Assembly (NCBI RefSeq): GCF_003054555.1
Contig: NZ_CP026306.1
Location: 1-46,827, forward strand
Source of the DNA: Streptomyces lunaelactis
GTDB lineage: Bacteria; Actinomycetota; Actinomycetes; Streptomycetales; Streptomycetaceae
Direction of reading: 5' to 3'
Length of the DNA stretch: 46,827 bases
Shown here in pieces: positions 23,240 to 30,844 of this stretch. The notes beneath the pieces are model-generated. The model had not been told where the DNA came from. It searched no databases and was given only the letters and a program-made list of their open reading frames with translations. Each line of letters begins with the position of its first letter. Position 1 is the stretch's first letter. The translations under genes and the position numbers were made by a program.

Positions 23240-24760
23240 TCAGGCGGTCAGGCCGTCAACTCCGTCGACATCCCTGCCGGGCGACAGGTACTCCTGCAGG
23301 GCCCGCCTGCGCCACCGCCTCGCGCCTGCGGTGTAGTGCCCGTCACGGGGGTCGGACGCCATGTGCGCCGCGGTCAGCTCGCTCACCCAGTCGTCGACCT
23401 GGTGGTGGTTCTCCAGGGCGTCCAGCGCCTCGCGCATCCGCAGCCGTTCGTCTCCCTCGGCGGCCAGACGCTTCTCGTTGAGGGCGTCCATGATGCAGAT
23501 CTGCCCGACGCGCAGGAAGTCGCGGTACTTCTGCCCGCCGGCCTCGATGCGGGCGGCGGCCTGCTCGGTGGTGAGCGCGCCGCCGCTGCGCGCGGCGAGC
23601 GCGGCCGCCAGGTCGGCCGTCTCCTGGCGGCGCTTCTCGTCGTAGCGGACGGTGCTCTCGGCGTACGGCTCGTCGGGGTGGCGGTCCATCAGCTCCCGTC
23701 CCTCCTGCGTCCAGTCGTAGTTCCAGGCGTCCGGGTGGCGCGGACCCCACGTCTCGGCGAACGGGAACGGGCCGCCGGTGCCGACGCGCAGCAGGGCGGC
23801 GGCGATGCCCGCCGAGCCGCGGCCGCCGACGATCCAGCCGAGCGTCATCCAACCGTCGGCCTCGGACCAGACCCGCAGGTCGTAGGTCGGCGGGTGCTTC
23901 TCGCCCTGGAACCAGGTCGGCTCCGGGGTCGGCTCGGTGGAGGCCGGACGCCCCTTCGGCCAGGTGTCGGAAGGCCGGTGGGGCACCGCCGGCCGGTCCG
24001 GATGCGCGTCGGCCCGGTGCACCCGCCGGGGCAGGGTGCCCAGGTCGGAGGTGGAGTGCTCGAAGACCTCGGCGCACACGTTGCCGCAGTCGCCGCCGGC
24101 CGGACGCTCCGGCGCGCTCAGCCGGTGGGCGACCGCCGTGTCCGCCAGGAGGACCGCCTTGTCGAGGCGGTCGCACCAGGCCCGCGTCCACCAGCTCGGT
24201 GCGCCGCCGGTGTGGTCCTCGCCCGCGATGCCGTCGGGCACGCTGTAGACCCGCACCTCGTACGGCAGGTCCGGGCTGGGGCACATCGGATCGAGGGCGG
24301 CCGGGAAGGAGCCGGGCTGCTCCACCGACCAGCCGTTGTGGACGTAGCGCCAGAACGGTTCGTCGTTCGAGCACCAGACCACCGGCCACAGGGAAGCGAC
24401 CTCCACCCGGCCGTCGGCCAGGCGGTGCGGCACGGGCACCCGCGTGCCCTTGGCCACCACCCCGACGTCGTTGCGTACCTCGCGGATGACGACGCCGTCG
24501 GCAGCGGGCTCGGCGACGCCCCACCGCACGCCGTTGTCGCGCTGGACCATCGAGTGGCGGGCGTCCTCGTTCCAGATCACCGTCACGGGCACGACGCCGT
24601 GCTTGGCGACGACGGCGGACAGTGCGGAGACCACCAGGTCGTCCCAGTCCGGGGCGTCGGGGTCGGGGGAGGCGCTGCGCAGCGCCTCGGTGTATTTCGC
24701 GCCCTCGCGGGCGGCGGCGCGGGCCTTGCGGGCCGCGGTGCTCTGCTTCTTCGGCGACAT
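23240..24760 (-). CDS. Large hypothetical protein, 506 aa
   Basis: The ATG at 24760 (MSPKKQSTAARKARAAAREG) has GGAG 5 nt upstream; the open frame extends to 25000 but crosses a strong terminator, so the longer form is rejected. After a basic 20-residue start come alternating alpha/beta segments (VVPVTVIWNEDARHSM; RVEVASLWPVVWCSNDEPFW; PYEVRVYSVPDGIAGEDHTG), a proline-rich linker (about 290-335), a second domain with TYDLRVWSEADGWMTLGWIV, and a helical C-terminus. Not recognised; no catalytic motif seen. It is a single-gene unit bounded by terminators at both ends. Confidence 0.65.
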   Translation of the reverse strand: MSPKKQSTAARKARAAAREGAKYTEALRSASPDPDAPDWDDLVVSALSAVVAKHGVVPVTVIWNEDARHSMVQRDNGVRWGVAEPAADGVVIREVRNDVGVVAKGTRVPVPHRLADGRVEVASLWPVVWCSNDEPFWRYVHNGWSVEQPGSFPAALDPMCPSPDLPYEVRVYSVPDGIAGEDHTGGAPSWWTRAWCDRLDKAVLLADTAVAHRLSAPERPAGGDCGNVCAEVFEHSTSDLGTLPRRVHRADAHPDRPAVPHRPSDTWPKGRPASTEPTPEPTWFQGEKHPPTYDLRVWSEADGWMTLGWIVGGRGSAGIAAALLRVGTGGPFPFAETWGPRHPDAWNYDWTQEGRELMDRHPDEPYAESTVRYDEKRRQETADLAAALAARSGGALTTEQAAARIEAGGQKYRDFLRVGQICIMDALNEKRLAAEGDERLRMREALDALENHHQVDDWVSELTAAHMASDPRDGHYTAGARRWRRRALQEYLSPGRDVDGVDGLTA

Positions 24761-24973
24761 GCGTACTCCAGACCCAGCGGTCTCCCACGCTCCCGCCGGC
24801 CGTGTGTACGTCGGGGCCGATCCAGGACAGAGCAGTGCTTGAACTCGCGGGCCCCGAGAGACCTTGACCGACGGTGTCCCGGGCGGCGTGGGCGCCGGGA
24901 CGGCGGTGTACGGCAGTACGCGTCTAGCCGTACGGAAACGGTAGCGCCCGCCACTGACAGGGCGCCAGGAAAC

Positions 24974-25013
24974 AGCGAGCGGCCCCGTGGACAGTTCCAC
25001 GGGGCCGCTCGCT
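24974..25013 (-). terminator. par operon terminator
   Basis: Perfect 18-bp stem (24974-24991 with 24996-25013) and a 4-nt CAGT loop, 8 bp after the stop of the small par gene. The 213 bp from 24761 to 24973 contain the likely promoter of the 506-aa gene and a stretch CCGTACGGAAACGG (about 24928) that echoes the origin repeats. Confidence 0.9.
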
Positions 25014-25021
25014 GGAGAGGG

Positions 25022-25387
25022 TCAGGACGCTTCGGACTGCTCCTCCTGGTCCCGCTTCGGGACCTTGGGGAGCTTCCCGGTCCGCCGCAGGTGGGCGGCG
25101 TAGTGGGCGATCGCGACGTCGGTGACGTCCTGCGGGCCCATGCCGGTCTCTTCGCCGATCTCGGTGACCAGGTCGTCGGTCTCCAGCAGGACGCGCACGT
25201 TCATCATCACGCGGGTCGGGCCGGGCTTGCGGCCGCGTCGGCGCTCCGGACGGCCGAGTTGCTTGCGGCTGTTCGGCGTGACGGCGGCGCGCTTCTTCGC
25301 CGGCTTCGCGTCGTCGCCGACTCTGATGTCCTCGTCGTCGTCCGGCAGAGGGGTGTCGGTCGCGGTACGGGTGCGCGTCGGGGTCAC
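25022..25387 (-). CDS. parB: Small DNA-binding partner of ParA
   Basis: A 121-aa basic protein; the GTG at 25387 overlaps the parA stop (GTGA), so both are co-translated. After an acidic then Lys/Arg-rich flexible start (to about 55), residues 58-105 (TRVMMNVRVLLETDDLVTEI then GMGPQDVTDVAIAHYAAHLR) read as a ribbon-helix-helix fold: a beta-strand with NVRV followed by two helices. Such small RHH proteins bind centromere repeats in type Ib partition systems. The symbol is assigned by position only; it is not a ParB of the HTH kind. Confidence 0.7.
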   Translation of the reverse strand: MTPTRTRTATDTPLPDDDEDIRVGDDAKPAKKRAAVTPNSRKQLGRPERRRGRKPGPTRVMMNVRVLLETDDLVTEIGEETGMGPQDVTDVAIAHYAAHLRRTGKLPKVPKRDQEEQSEAS

Positions 25388-26202
25388 GGCTGCGGGATCT
25401 CCTTCAGGAAGGTCTGGGTGAGCAGTTCGTAGGTGGCGCGGATCTCGGAGAGCCGGTCTCCCTTGGATTCCTCGAGGGAGACGCCGTTGTTGTTGGCGGT
25501 CGCCAGGGACTCGATGAACTTCACGGTCGGGTCCCACACCAGGGGGCCGAAGATCTGGCGGATCGAGTCGCGCTGTTCGTTCTGGCGGACGGTGTCCTTG
25601 TACTTGTTGAGGATCACGCCGCGCAGTTCCAGGTCCGGGTTGCCGAGGTCCTTGGCCGACTTCCTCTTGATGAAGTCGCGTGCTCGCTGCGCGCCCTCAA
25701 CGGCGTAGAAGTCCGCGTCGGCCACGATCACCGCGTCGTGCGACGCGGCGAGACCGAGCTGGGTGAGGTGGAACAGGCTCGGCGGGCAGTCGATCAGCGT
25801 GTAGTCGACGTGGTCGTCGGCACCCTCCAGGGCCTGGTCGAGCCGCCGCCAGGCGCCGCCGATCCCGGCCTCCGACATCCGGTTCTCCAGCGGGAGCCGG
25901 GCGGGGGCGATCGAGATGCGCTCGGCGTAGCTGCAGTTCCAGGCGATCGGCTGGAAGACCTCCCGGGCGCAGCCGAGAGCTTCGTCCTCCCCCGTGTTGG
26001 CCTTGATGGCCTGGCTGATCGTCGGCTGCTTCAACTCCGGGTCGTAGTGCCACCCGAGCATCTGCGAGCTGTTGCCTTGCGGGTCCATGTCCACCACGAA
26101 CACCCGCTTGCCCGCCTTCGCCAGACCCTCGGCGAGGCGAATGGTGGTGCCGGATTTCCCGACCCCTCCCTTGTTGTTGAGCATGGCTACACGTCGGGCC
26201 AT
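25384..26202 (-). CDS. parA: ParA-family partition ATPase
   Basis: A 272-aa deviant Walker ATPase: N10-KGGVGKSGTT (motif A with the signature lysine K11 and catalytic K16), VVDMDPQGNSS (A', about 34-44), and DYTLIDCPPSLF (B, about 133-144). There is no N-terminal HTH, so it is the short type used with small RHH or HTH partners. It should bind nucleoid DNA with ATP and move plasmid copies apart. GGAGG lies just before the ATG. Its promoter region is shared with the gene at 26534 and contains three palindromic sites, so autoregulation by the partner protein is likely. Confidence 0.93.
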   Translation of the reverse strand: MARRVAMLNNKGGVGKSGTTIRLAEGLAKAGKRVFVVDMDPQGNSSQMLGWHYDPELKQPTISQAIKANTGEDEALGCAREVFQPIAWNCSYAERISIAPARLPLENRMSEAGIGGAWRRLDQALEGADDHVDYTLIDCPPSLFHLTQLGLAASHDAVIVADADFYAVEGAQRARDFIKRKSAKDLGNPDLELRGVILNKYKDTVRQNEQRDSIRQIFGPLVWDPTVKFIESLATANNNGVSLEESKGDRLSEIRATYELLTQTFLKEIPQP

Positions 26203-26533
26203 CAGTCCTCCAATCCGCTCGCCCGACTCGTTGCAGGCCAGCTCATAGGCTCGGCGCCGGTACGGCGGCGAGGCCGGTCCCGGCGTCCGGCTCGCACCGG
26301 AGCACCCGCGCGTCAGCGAGCGTTACCGGTCATCATGACGGCTCTCCCCGCCCCTCGCTGACAGGCTTGACAAACGGGTATCCGAGCCGCTCAGCCGTGG
26401 CGTATTGCATTTTCGCTAGCGGTATGGCGAGCGGATCTAGTCGCTTGTCCGATGACTGGTTTGGATCGCACACTCGATAGCGCTGTCAGCGGAATGCTGA
26501 CATCCCGAGGGTGTCAGTGGAATGCTGACGCCC
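26203..26533. promoter_or_regulatory. Divergent control region 2 (parA / 26534 operon)
   Basis: 331 bp. A TTGACA at 26367-26372, the second palindrome as CATTTTCGCTAGCGGTATG at 26408-26426, and two GTCAGC-type sites in tandem: exact at 26485-26501 and with one mismatch (GTCAGT) at 26513-26529, 28 bp apart and both with spacer GGAAT. The latter ends 4 bp before the ATG at 26534, so a bound protein would block the start of that operon. Confidence 0.72.
26485..26529. promoter_or_regulatory. Tandem GTCAGC-N5-GCTGAC sites
   Basis: Sites at 26485-26501 (exact) and 26513-26529 (GTCAGT variant), the only tandem pair on the plasmid, and next to parA, where a centromere would be expected. Confidence 0.65.
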
Positions 26534-27313
26534 ATGGCGAAGGACTACGCGAAGCACCACGAGACGAAGCGGGCCGCCGAGAAGCTCCTGACGGAGCGCT
26601 ACGGCGACGAGAACGACGCCCGGTACGGCGGCTCGCTGCCCCCGGAGAAGGCGATCACCTCCGTCCTGGTCGCTCTCAGCGACTACCTGCCGCCGGGCCA
26701 GGAGCCGCAAGAGGTGCCGGCGGAAGACGTCCTCGCAGCTCTCTCGCACGTGGACGACGCGCGTCAGCGCCTGGACAACCAGGAGCTGCGGCTGATCAGG
26801 GCCGCCCGTACTCGCGGGGCGTCCTGGCAGAAGGTCGCCGACGCGCTGGGGCTGGGCACCCGGCAGTCCGCCGAGACCCGGGCCCTGCGCCTGGAGCGCG
26901 GCGCGCAGACTTACCGCGGCCGCGACGTCGCCTCCCAGCGCCTGGACAAGGCCCGCGACCGAGCCGCCGAGACGTGGTGCGAGGAGCACGTCGACCGGGT
27001 CCGCGAGGTCGCCGAGCAGCTGTACGACACGTCCGGCGCGTGGGACCTGCAGAGCCTGGACCACGCAGGGACGCGGGGCACCCTGCACGCGATCGGGGAG
27101 CTGCTGGCCACCGACGCCAGCCCGGTGAAGCTGGTCAGCCTCCTCTCGAACGTGCGGTACCGCCTCGCCCCGTACAGCGGCGAGGCGCCGAAGCCGACCG
27201 GGAAACAGGCCGCCGACGCCACGAAGGCCCTGGCCGCCCTAGTGGAGCTGCTCGCCGAGCAGGCCGCCGCCCGCACGCAGGTCACCTCCGCACGAGGCGA
27301 GGCGACGTCGTGA
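26534..27313 (+). CDS. HTH protein in the par-divergent operon
   Basis: A 259-aa protein; the ATG at 26534 (MAKDYAKHHETKRAAEKLLT) is right after the second tandem operator, with no classical ribosome-binding site, so translation may be operator-sensitive or leaderless. Residues 75-130 form a helical unit with an HTH: DDARQRLDNQELRLIRAART, then GASWQKVADALGLGTRQSAE. The C-terminal half is helical, with PVKLVSLLSNVRYRLAPYSG. It is a candidate for the protein that reads one of the plasmid palindromes. Its stop overlaps the next gene's GTG. Confidence 0.72.
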   Translation: MAKDYAKHHETKRAAEKLLTERYGDENDARYGGSLPPEKAITSVLVALSDYLPPGQEPQEVPAEDVLAALSHVDDARQRLDNQELRLIRAARTRGASWQKVADALGLGTRQSAETRALRLERGAQTYRGRDVASQRLDKARDRAAETWCEEHVDRVREVAEQLYDTSGAWDLQSLDHAGTRGTLHAIGELLATDASPVKLVSLLSNVRYRLAPYSGEAPKPTGKQAADATKALAALVELLAEQAAARTQVTSARGEATS

Positions 27314-28569
27314 GCGACCAGGAGACGGTCGTCGACGTCGTCGACAGCAGGCTGACCGGCACCGAGCTGCTCGTCGCGGCGGCCGCCGAGGTGACCTCGT
27401 GGCCCTCGGTGTCCGCCTCCCGGGCCCGCCAGGTGAAGTGGGTGGTGGGCGAGTACACCCGCGCCCTGGCCCACGCCGACCACCCGCTCGCCGCCGACGC
27501 CGGCGTCCGCACGGTGTTCACCCGCGAGCCGGTCAACGCGTACTTGCTCCTGGCCCGCACCGGGCAGCTGCGCGTACGCAAGGCCGCCGACCCGTCGAGA
27601 GGGTCCGACAACTCCGAGCAGATCCGCCTGGAGGTCCTCAAGCTGCTGGTCACCGCGTGCGGCGCCGAGGACTTTGCCGAGCTCCCGCCGCAGCCGGACC
27701 CGCCGAGCAAGCCGCCCGTCGCCAAGCGGCCCCGCTCCCTGCTCCGCTCGCAGCTCACCGAGCTCGCAGACTCCCCGGACGCGACCACCAGCCAGCTGCG
27801 GATGCTCGCGGTCGGCGCGGTCGTCTCCGACACCGGCATCCGGGCAGGCGAGATGTGCGCCCGCACCGTCGAGGACCTCTCCCCGACGCTGGAGGAGCTG
27901 CGGGTGGTGCGCCGGCCCCAGGGCTGGAGCGAGGCGGAGGCGTTCACCGAGCTGCTCGCCCTGTCCGGCCTGTCGAGGGCGGCGCTCAAACGGTGGCTGC
28001 CCGACCGCCAGCGGCTGCTGCAGCGGGTCGGCGGCACCGCCACCGCGCTGTGGGTCTCCCTGCACGGCAACCACCACGACGGCCAGGCCGTGCCCGCCGG
28101 AACGCCGCTGATGCCGCGCGGCCTGGCCCGCGCCTGGACCCGCGCCGTCGTCGACACGAACATCGAGATGGCCGGACAGCCGTCGTGGGAGCCGCTGCCC
28201 ACGCGCATGGAGCAGCTGCGCCGGGGCGTGAAGCCGACCGCCGTCCGGGCGCCGATAGTGCCGGACGCCGAGAAGGCCGCCGTGCTCCTGGACGACGTCG
28301 CCGCCCGCGGCCGCGCCCTCGCCGAGCTCCGCAGGGAGGGCGAGCAGGACTCCACCGCCGAGCTGCAGGCCCGCATCGCCGTGCGCCAGGCGGTGCGCGA
28401 CGCGTGGGCGGAGGGCATCGAGCACACGGTGCAGCTGTCCACCCTCGCCGACGCGGGCCTGCCCGACACTGCCTCGCTCGCGGCCGCCGGCTGGGAGCCG
28501 GTGCTGCTCGCCGCGATCGACCGGGCCCGGGGCTGGGGCCGCCCCTCGAAGGCGGCCGCCGCCGTGTGA
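27310..28569 (+). CDS. Tyrosine-recombinase-like protein without catalytic site
   Basis: A 419-aa protein, GTG overlapping the previous stop (GTGA). The first 130 residues look like a core-binding domain (SRARQVKWVVGEYTRALAHA; PVNAYLLLARTGQLRVRKA). Residues 165-190 (AVGAVVSDTGIRAGEMCART then VEDL) match box I of tyrosine recombinases, with the arginine at about R178. ATALWVSLHG and PLMPRGLARAWTRAV resemble the following strand and helix. But no H-x-x-R box, no second histidine and no C-terminal tyrosine can be found. It may be a DNA-binding relative reused in partition or replication control, since it is encoded opposite parA. Confidence 0.6.
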   Translation: MSDQETVVDVVDSRLTGTELLVAAAAEVTSWPSVSASRARQVKWVVGEYTRALAHADHPLAADAGVRTVFTREPVNAYLLLARTGQLRVRKAADPSRGSDNSEQIRLEVLKLLVTACGAEDFAELPPQPDPPSKPPVAKRPRSLLRSQLTELADSPDATTSQLRMLAVGAVVSDTGIRAGEMCARTVEDLSPTLEELRVVRRPQGWSEAEAFTELLALSGLSRAALKRWLPDRQRLLQRVGGTATALWVSLHGNHHDGQAVPAGTPLMPRGLARAWTRAVVDTNIEMAGQPSWEPLPTRMEQLRRGVKPTAVRAPIVPDAEKAAVLLDDVAARGRALAELRREGEQDSTAELQARIAVRQAVRDAWAEGIEHTVQLSTLADAGLPDTASLAAAGWEPVLLAAIDRARGWGRPSKAAAAV

Positions 28570-28586
28570 CCCCGTACGGACCGACA

Positions 28587-28623
28587 GCGGCGCCCTGGAG
28601 GACACGATCCTCCGGGGCGCCGC
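28587..28623 (+). terminator. Imperfect hairpin between convergent genes
   Basis: 16-nt arms (28587-28602 with 28608-28623) with one mismatch and a CACGA loop; probably serves both strands. Confidence 0.7.
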
Positions 28624-28632
28624 CGCGTTCGC

Positions 28633-28887
28633 TCACGCGTCGACGGCCTCCCGCTCCATCACCAGCGCCGTACACACGCACGCGCACCAGCAGGGCCCGC
28701 CCGGGTGGACGGAGAACGCCGTGCTCAGCGGGCCGCCGCAGCTGACGCACTGGGAGGCGCACCCGCACACGCCGCAGTCGGCGCACTTCATCCGGTCGCA
28801 CGCCGCACACAGGGTGTCCTGCGGGGGCGGGGTGGGAAAACACTCGCGGCAGCTCAGGGCGGCGCAGCGCCCGCAGGTCGTCGTCAC
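28633..28887 (-). CDS. Cysteine-dense zinc protein, 84 aa
   Basis: GTG start at 28887. The 84-aa product has 16 cysteines in at least six C-x2-C or C-x-C clusters (CGRC, CREC, CAAC, CADC, CGC, CVSC, CWCAC), which would bind three or more zinc ions. The order resembles a row of B-box or RING-like knuckles, but the spacing is not that of any family I know. The end (TALVMEREAVDA) is short and acidic. It faces control region 3 with both plasmid palindromes. DNA, RNA or protein binding are all possible. Confidence 0.6.
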   Translation of the reverse strand: MTTTCGRCAALSCRECFPTPPPQDTLCAACDRMKCADCGVCGCASQCVSCGGPLSTAFSVHPGGPCWCACVCTALVMEREAVDA

Positions 28888-29264
28888 TGTTCCAGCCTCG
28901 CCGTGCAGGTCAGGTCTCCGACGCCGCGACACGCCCTCACTCCGGTGGCAGCCTGGAGAACGGGGAAGCCGCAGGCGTCAGCGGAGCACTGACGTGCCTT
29001 TGTCCTAGCATTTTCGCTAGCGGAAATGCTGCTCTGTCGAGTATCTGAAAAGAAACTAAAGAAACTCTCTTAGAAGCTATGCAAAAGCTAGCTGGTCGGA
29101 TATCCAAAAAGTCTTTGGGGTAGCTACTTAAAACGCTTGTGTTGACGTTATCGATGCAGCTACCTCACCCAGTGTCAGCGGATCGCTGACAGTGCAATTT
29201 CGGCCCGTCTGCGTGCCCGCCGTGGCCTTTCCGGTGCGGTGCCCGGGGCGTCACGCTGGAACTG
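28888..29264. promoter_or_regulatory. Divergent control region 3, AT-rich
   Basis: 377 bp. GTCAGC-GGAGC-ACTGAC at 28977-28993 (one mismatch), the best copy of the second palindrome, CATTTTCGCTAGCGGAAATG, at 29009-29028, then about 130 bp of strikingly AT-rich DNA (29030-29160), and an exact GTCAGC-GGATC-GCTGAC with extended arms at 29173-29191. The AT-rich part has TTGACG near 29142 and GTAGCT/AGCTAC arms. It could be a strong promoter or a melting site of an origin. Confidence 0.65.
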
Positions 29265-29663
29265 GTGACCACGATGGGCGCGAGGACCGGGGTGACGGCG
29301 AAGCGGCGGCGCTGCGAGTACCGGCGCTGCCGCCGCCTGCTGCCGAGGGACGCGCCGCCGCGGCGGCGGTACTGCGGGCCGAACTGCGTGGCGGCCGCGT
29401 ACCGGCTCCGGCGCCGGAGCGAGCGGGTGGACCACCTGATGACGACGGTCATCAGCGCCAAGGCCGCCGAGTTCTTCGAGACGACCGAGGGCTACCACGA
29501 CCGGCTGCTGGCGTGGCAGAGGTGCGCCGGGCCGTCGTGCGGGGTCGTGCTGTGGGCCGGGGCACGGAGGCGGTCGAACGCGCGGTTCTGCAGCGCGAGG
29601 TGCCGCCAGGCCGCGTACCGCGTGCGGAAGCGCGCCCGCGCCGACCATGACGCCGTGCCGTAA
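29265..29663 (+). CDS. Tandem zinc-finger DNA-binding-like protein
   Basis: A 132-aa very basic protein with the same zinc module twice: C17-x4-C...YC-GPN-C (about 17-41) followed by AAAYRLRRRSE, and CAGPSC...FC-SAR-C (about 87-113) followed by RQAAYRVRKRAR. Each is a C-x4-C / C-x3-C knuckle and a basic helix, as in small actinobacterial proteins ending FCSARCRQAAYR. GTG at 29265 is used here; an in-frame ATG at 29274 is equally possible. The gene is divergent to the Cys-dense protein. A role in reading the nearby repeats is inference. Confidence 0.68.
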   Translation: MTTMGARTGVTAKRRRCEYRRCRRLLPRDAPPRRRYCGPNCVAAAYRLRRRSERVDHLMTTVISAKAAEFFETTEGYHDRLLAWQRCAGPSCGVVLWAGARRRSNARFCSARCRQAAYRVRKRARADHDAVP

Positions 29664-29710
29664 CGGACGGCGGTTTTCCGGGCGGTTTGTGACGGCACGG
29701 CGTCATGGTC
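29643..29710 (+). terminator. Long-arm terminator overlapping a stop codon
   Basis: Perfect 19-bp arms (29643-29661 with 29692-29710) around a 30-nt loop; the left arm is the last six codons of the zinc-finger gene. Confidence 0.75.
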
Positions 29711-29749
29711 ATCACCGCCCGGCGAGGCGCCGGATTCAGGCACCTCGGC

Positions 29750-29844
29750 GTCAGGTTCCGACCGGGGCATTTCCTGACCCCCCGTGTCAGATTCCGACCC
29801 GGTGGGGGGTCAGTTTCTGACCCTGGGAGGGGTCGGATTCTGAT
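29750..29844. repeat. Four iteron-like units GTCRGNTTCYGAY
   Basis: Units begin at 29750, 29786, 29809 and 29832; the last three are spaced exactly 23 bp. Each is an imperfect dyad (for example GTCAGTTTCTGAC) followed by a CC and G-rich tail. Equal spacing of two helical turns plus a little, in a gene-free region next to the stability module, is what replication or partition iterons look like. Confidence 0.65.
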
Positions 29845-30310
29845 CCGCAGAACTGTAGGGAACCGAAGGTGAACCGTAGGAAAGAGCTGCTGCGCGCGTG
29901 CGCGGCCCGCCCCGCGGCCACCGCTCCGCCCCCAGCACACCGAAGCCCTCAGCAGCCACGAGAGCGCCGAACAGCACCCCGCCCCCTCCCGGTGTGCCTT
30001 CGCCGGGTGATCGCCCGGCAGGCGGCGACGCAAGCCGCTTCCTGGGCCCGCGCATCGTCGACCACCGGGTGCACCGTCAGCCCCACCGTGCCCACATCCG
30101 GACCGCACCACCAGCCAGGACAGCCCCGGGAACGCCCCTGTACGGCCCGGAGAGCGACGATCACGCGACGGGGGGCCCGTTCCACCCCGAGCCCACGAAC
30201 GACCGTCAGACGGCGATCTACGGACGCGCCGCCCCGCTCTTCCAGTCGCCGCGCGAAGCGCGTCCGCTCTATGGGTTGACCTGCACTTACTCACTCAGGC
30301 CAGCCCCCAC

Positions 30311-30396
30311 GGCGCGGGGCCCGTCACTACGCCGGCCACGACGATGCGGTCAGCCCGGCACCGGCCCTCACCCGAGCGGGTGACGGGCCCCGCGCC
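30311..30396. terminator. Inverted repeat with 17-bp arms
   Basis: 30311-30327 pairs perfectly with 30380-30396 around a 52-nt loop. It may be a terminator insulating the origin region, or part of it. Confidence 0.55.
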
Positions 30397-30408
30397 CCTC
30401 TCCTCTGA

Positions 30409-30600
30409 CCCCTAACAGGCCCTCGCGCTCGCGAAGCGAGCTGGTGGGTCGCTCCGCTGTTCGGTTTTCTGCGGCCGCGCTGTGGTTGCGGCTCCGACCT
30501 GGGCTTTCAGCGTGAGGGGGTGGCCTCGGGGCGGTGCGGTGGGTCCAGTACCGGGAGTACTGGACCCACTGGGGATGGTCGCGCCAGGGCCTGTTAGGGG
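30409..30600. repeat. Nested inverted repeats near the origin
   Basis: The outer pair, CCCCTAACAGGCCCT (30409-30423) and its complement (30586-30600), encloses a hairpin with 13-bp perfect arms around CGGGA (30539-30569). Arm-within-arm structure recurs at 22888-23027 and 42847-42961. Confidence 0.6.
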
Positions 30601-30844
30601 GAACCGACCGTAGGCGTCCCCCGCTCGGCGAGCTGGTGCCCACGGTCCCGTCCGCCGCGGCGGAGCTTCTCCGGGCCACCGGCCCGCCGCCTTGCCGGCC
30701 TTCCCCGAGCGAGACGACCCCTTCGGCGCTTGCGCCGCCGGACGCGGCGGAGCCGCTCACGCACGTTCGCGCGCTACTACCGGTAGATAGCCCTCCGGGC
30801 GTCAGCGGCGCGACGCGCCGAAGGCGCTGTCTCTGGTTCGGTAC

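Larger units (their letters stand above)
29845..30844. other. Gene-free structured region
   Basis: About 1 kb without a gene I trust. Between 29900 and 30290 the frame on the plus strand from 29898 has some third-position GC bias, but no start signal and no recognisable fold; it may be a decayed gene. Two long hairpins follow (30311-30396 and 30409-30600). From 30600 to 30844 there are many short GC-rich palindromes and little else. Confidence 0.5.

Noticed and set aside
24761..25000. 80-codon N-terminal extension of the 506-aa protein
   Set aside because: It would cross the 18-bp par terminator and has no ribosome-binding site; the ATG at 24760 has GGAG at proper distance.
29750..29844. CRISPR-like direct repeats
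   Set aside because: Units are only 13 bp, at 23-36-bp steps, with related rather than unique sequence between them, and there are no cas genes. Iterons explain them better.
29898..30383. A 161-codon frame on the plus strand in the origin region
   Set aside because: Partial coding bias, but Pro/Arg-rich, no start signal, no fold, and it runs into a 17-bp-arm hairpin. At best a decayed gene; described under the gene-free region.
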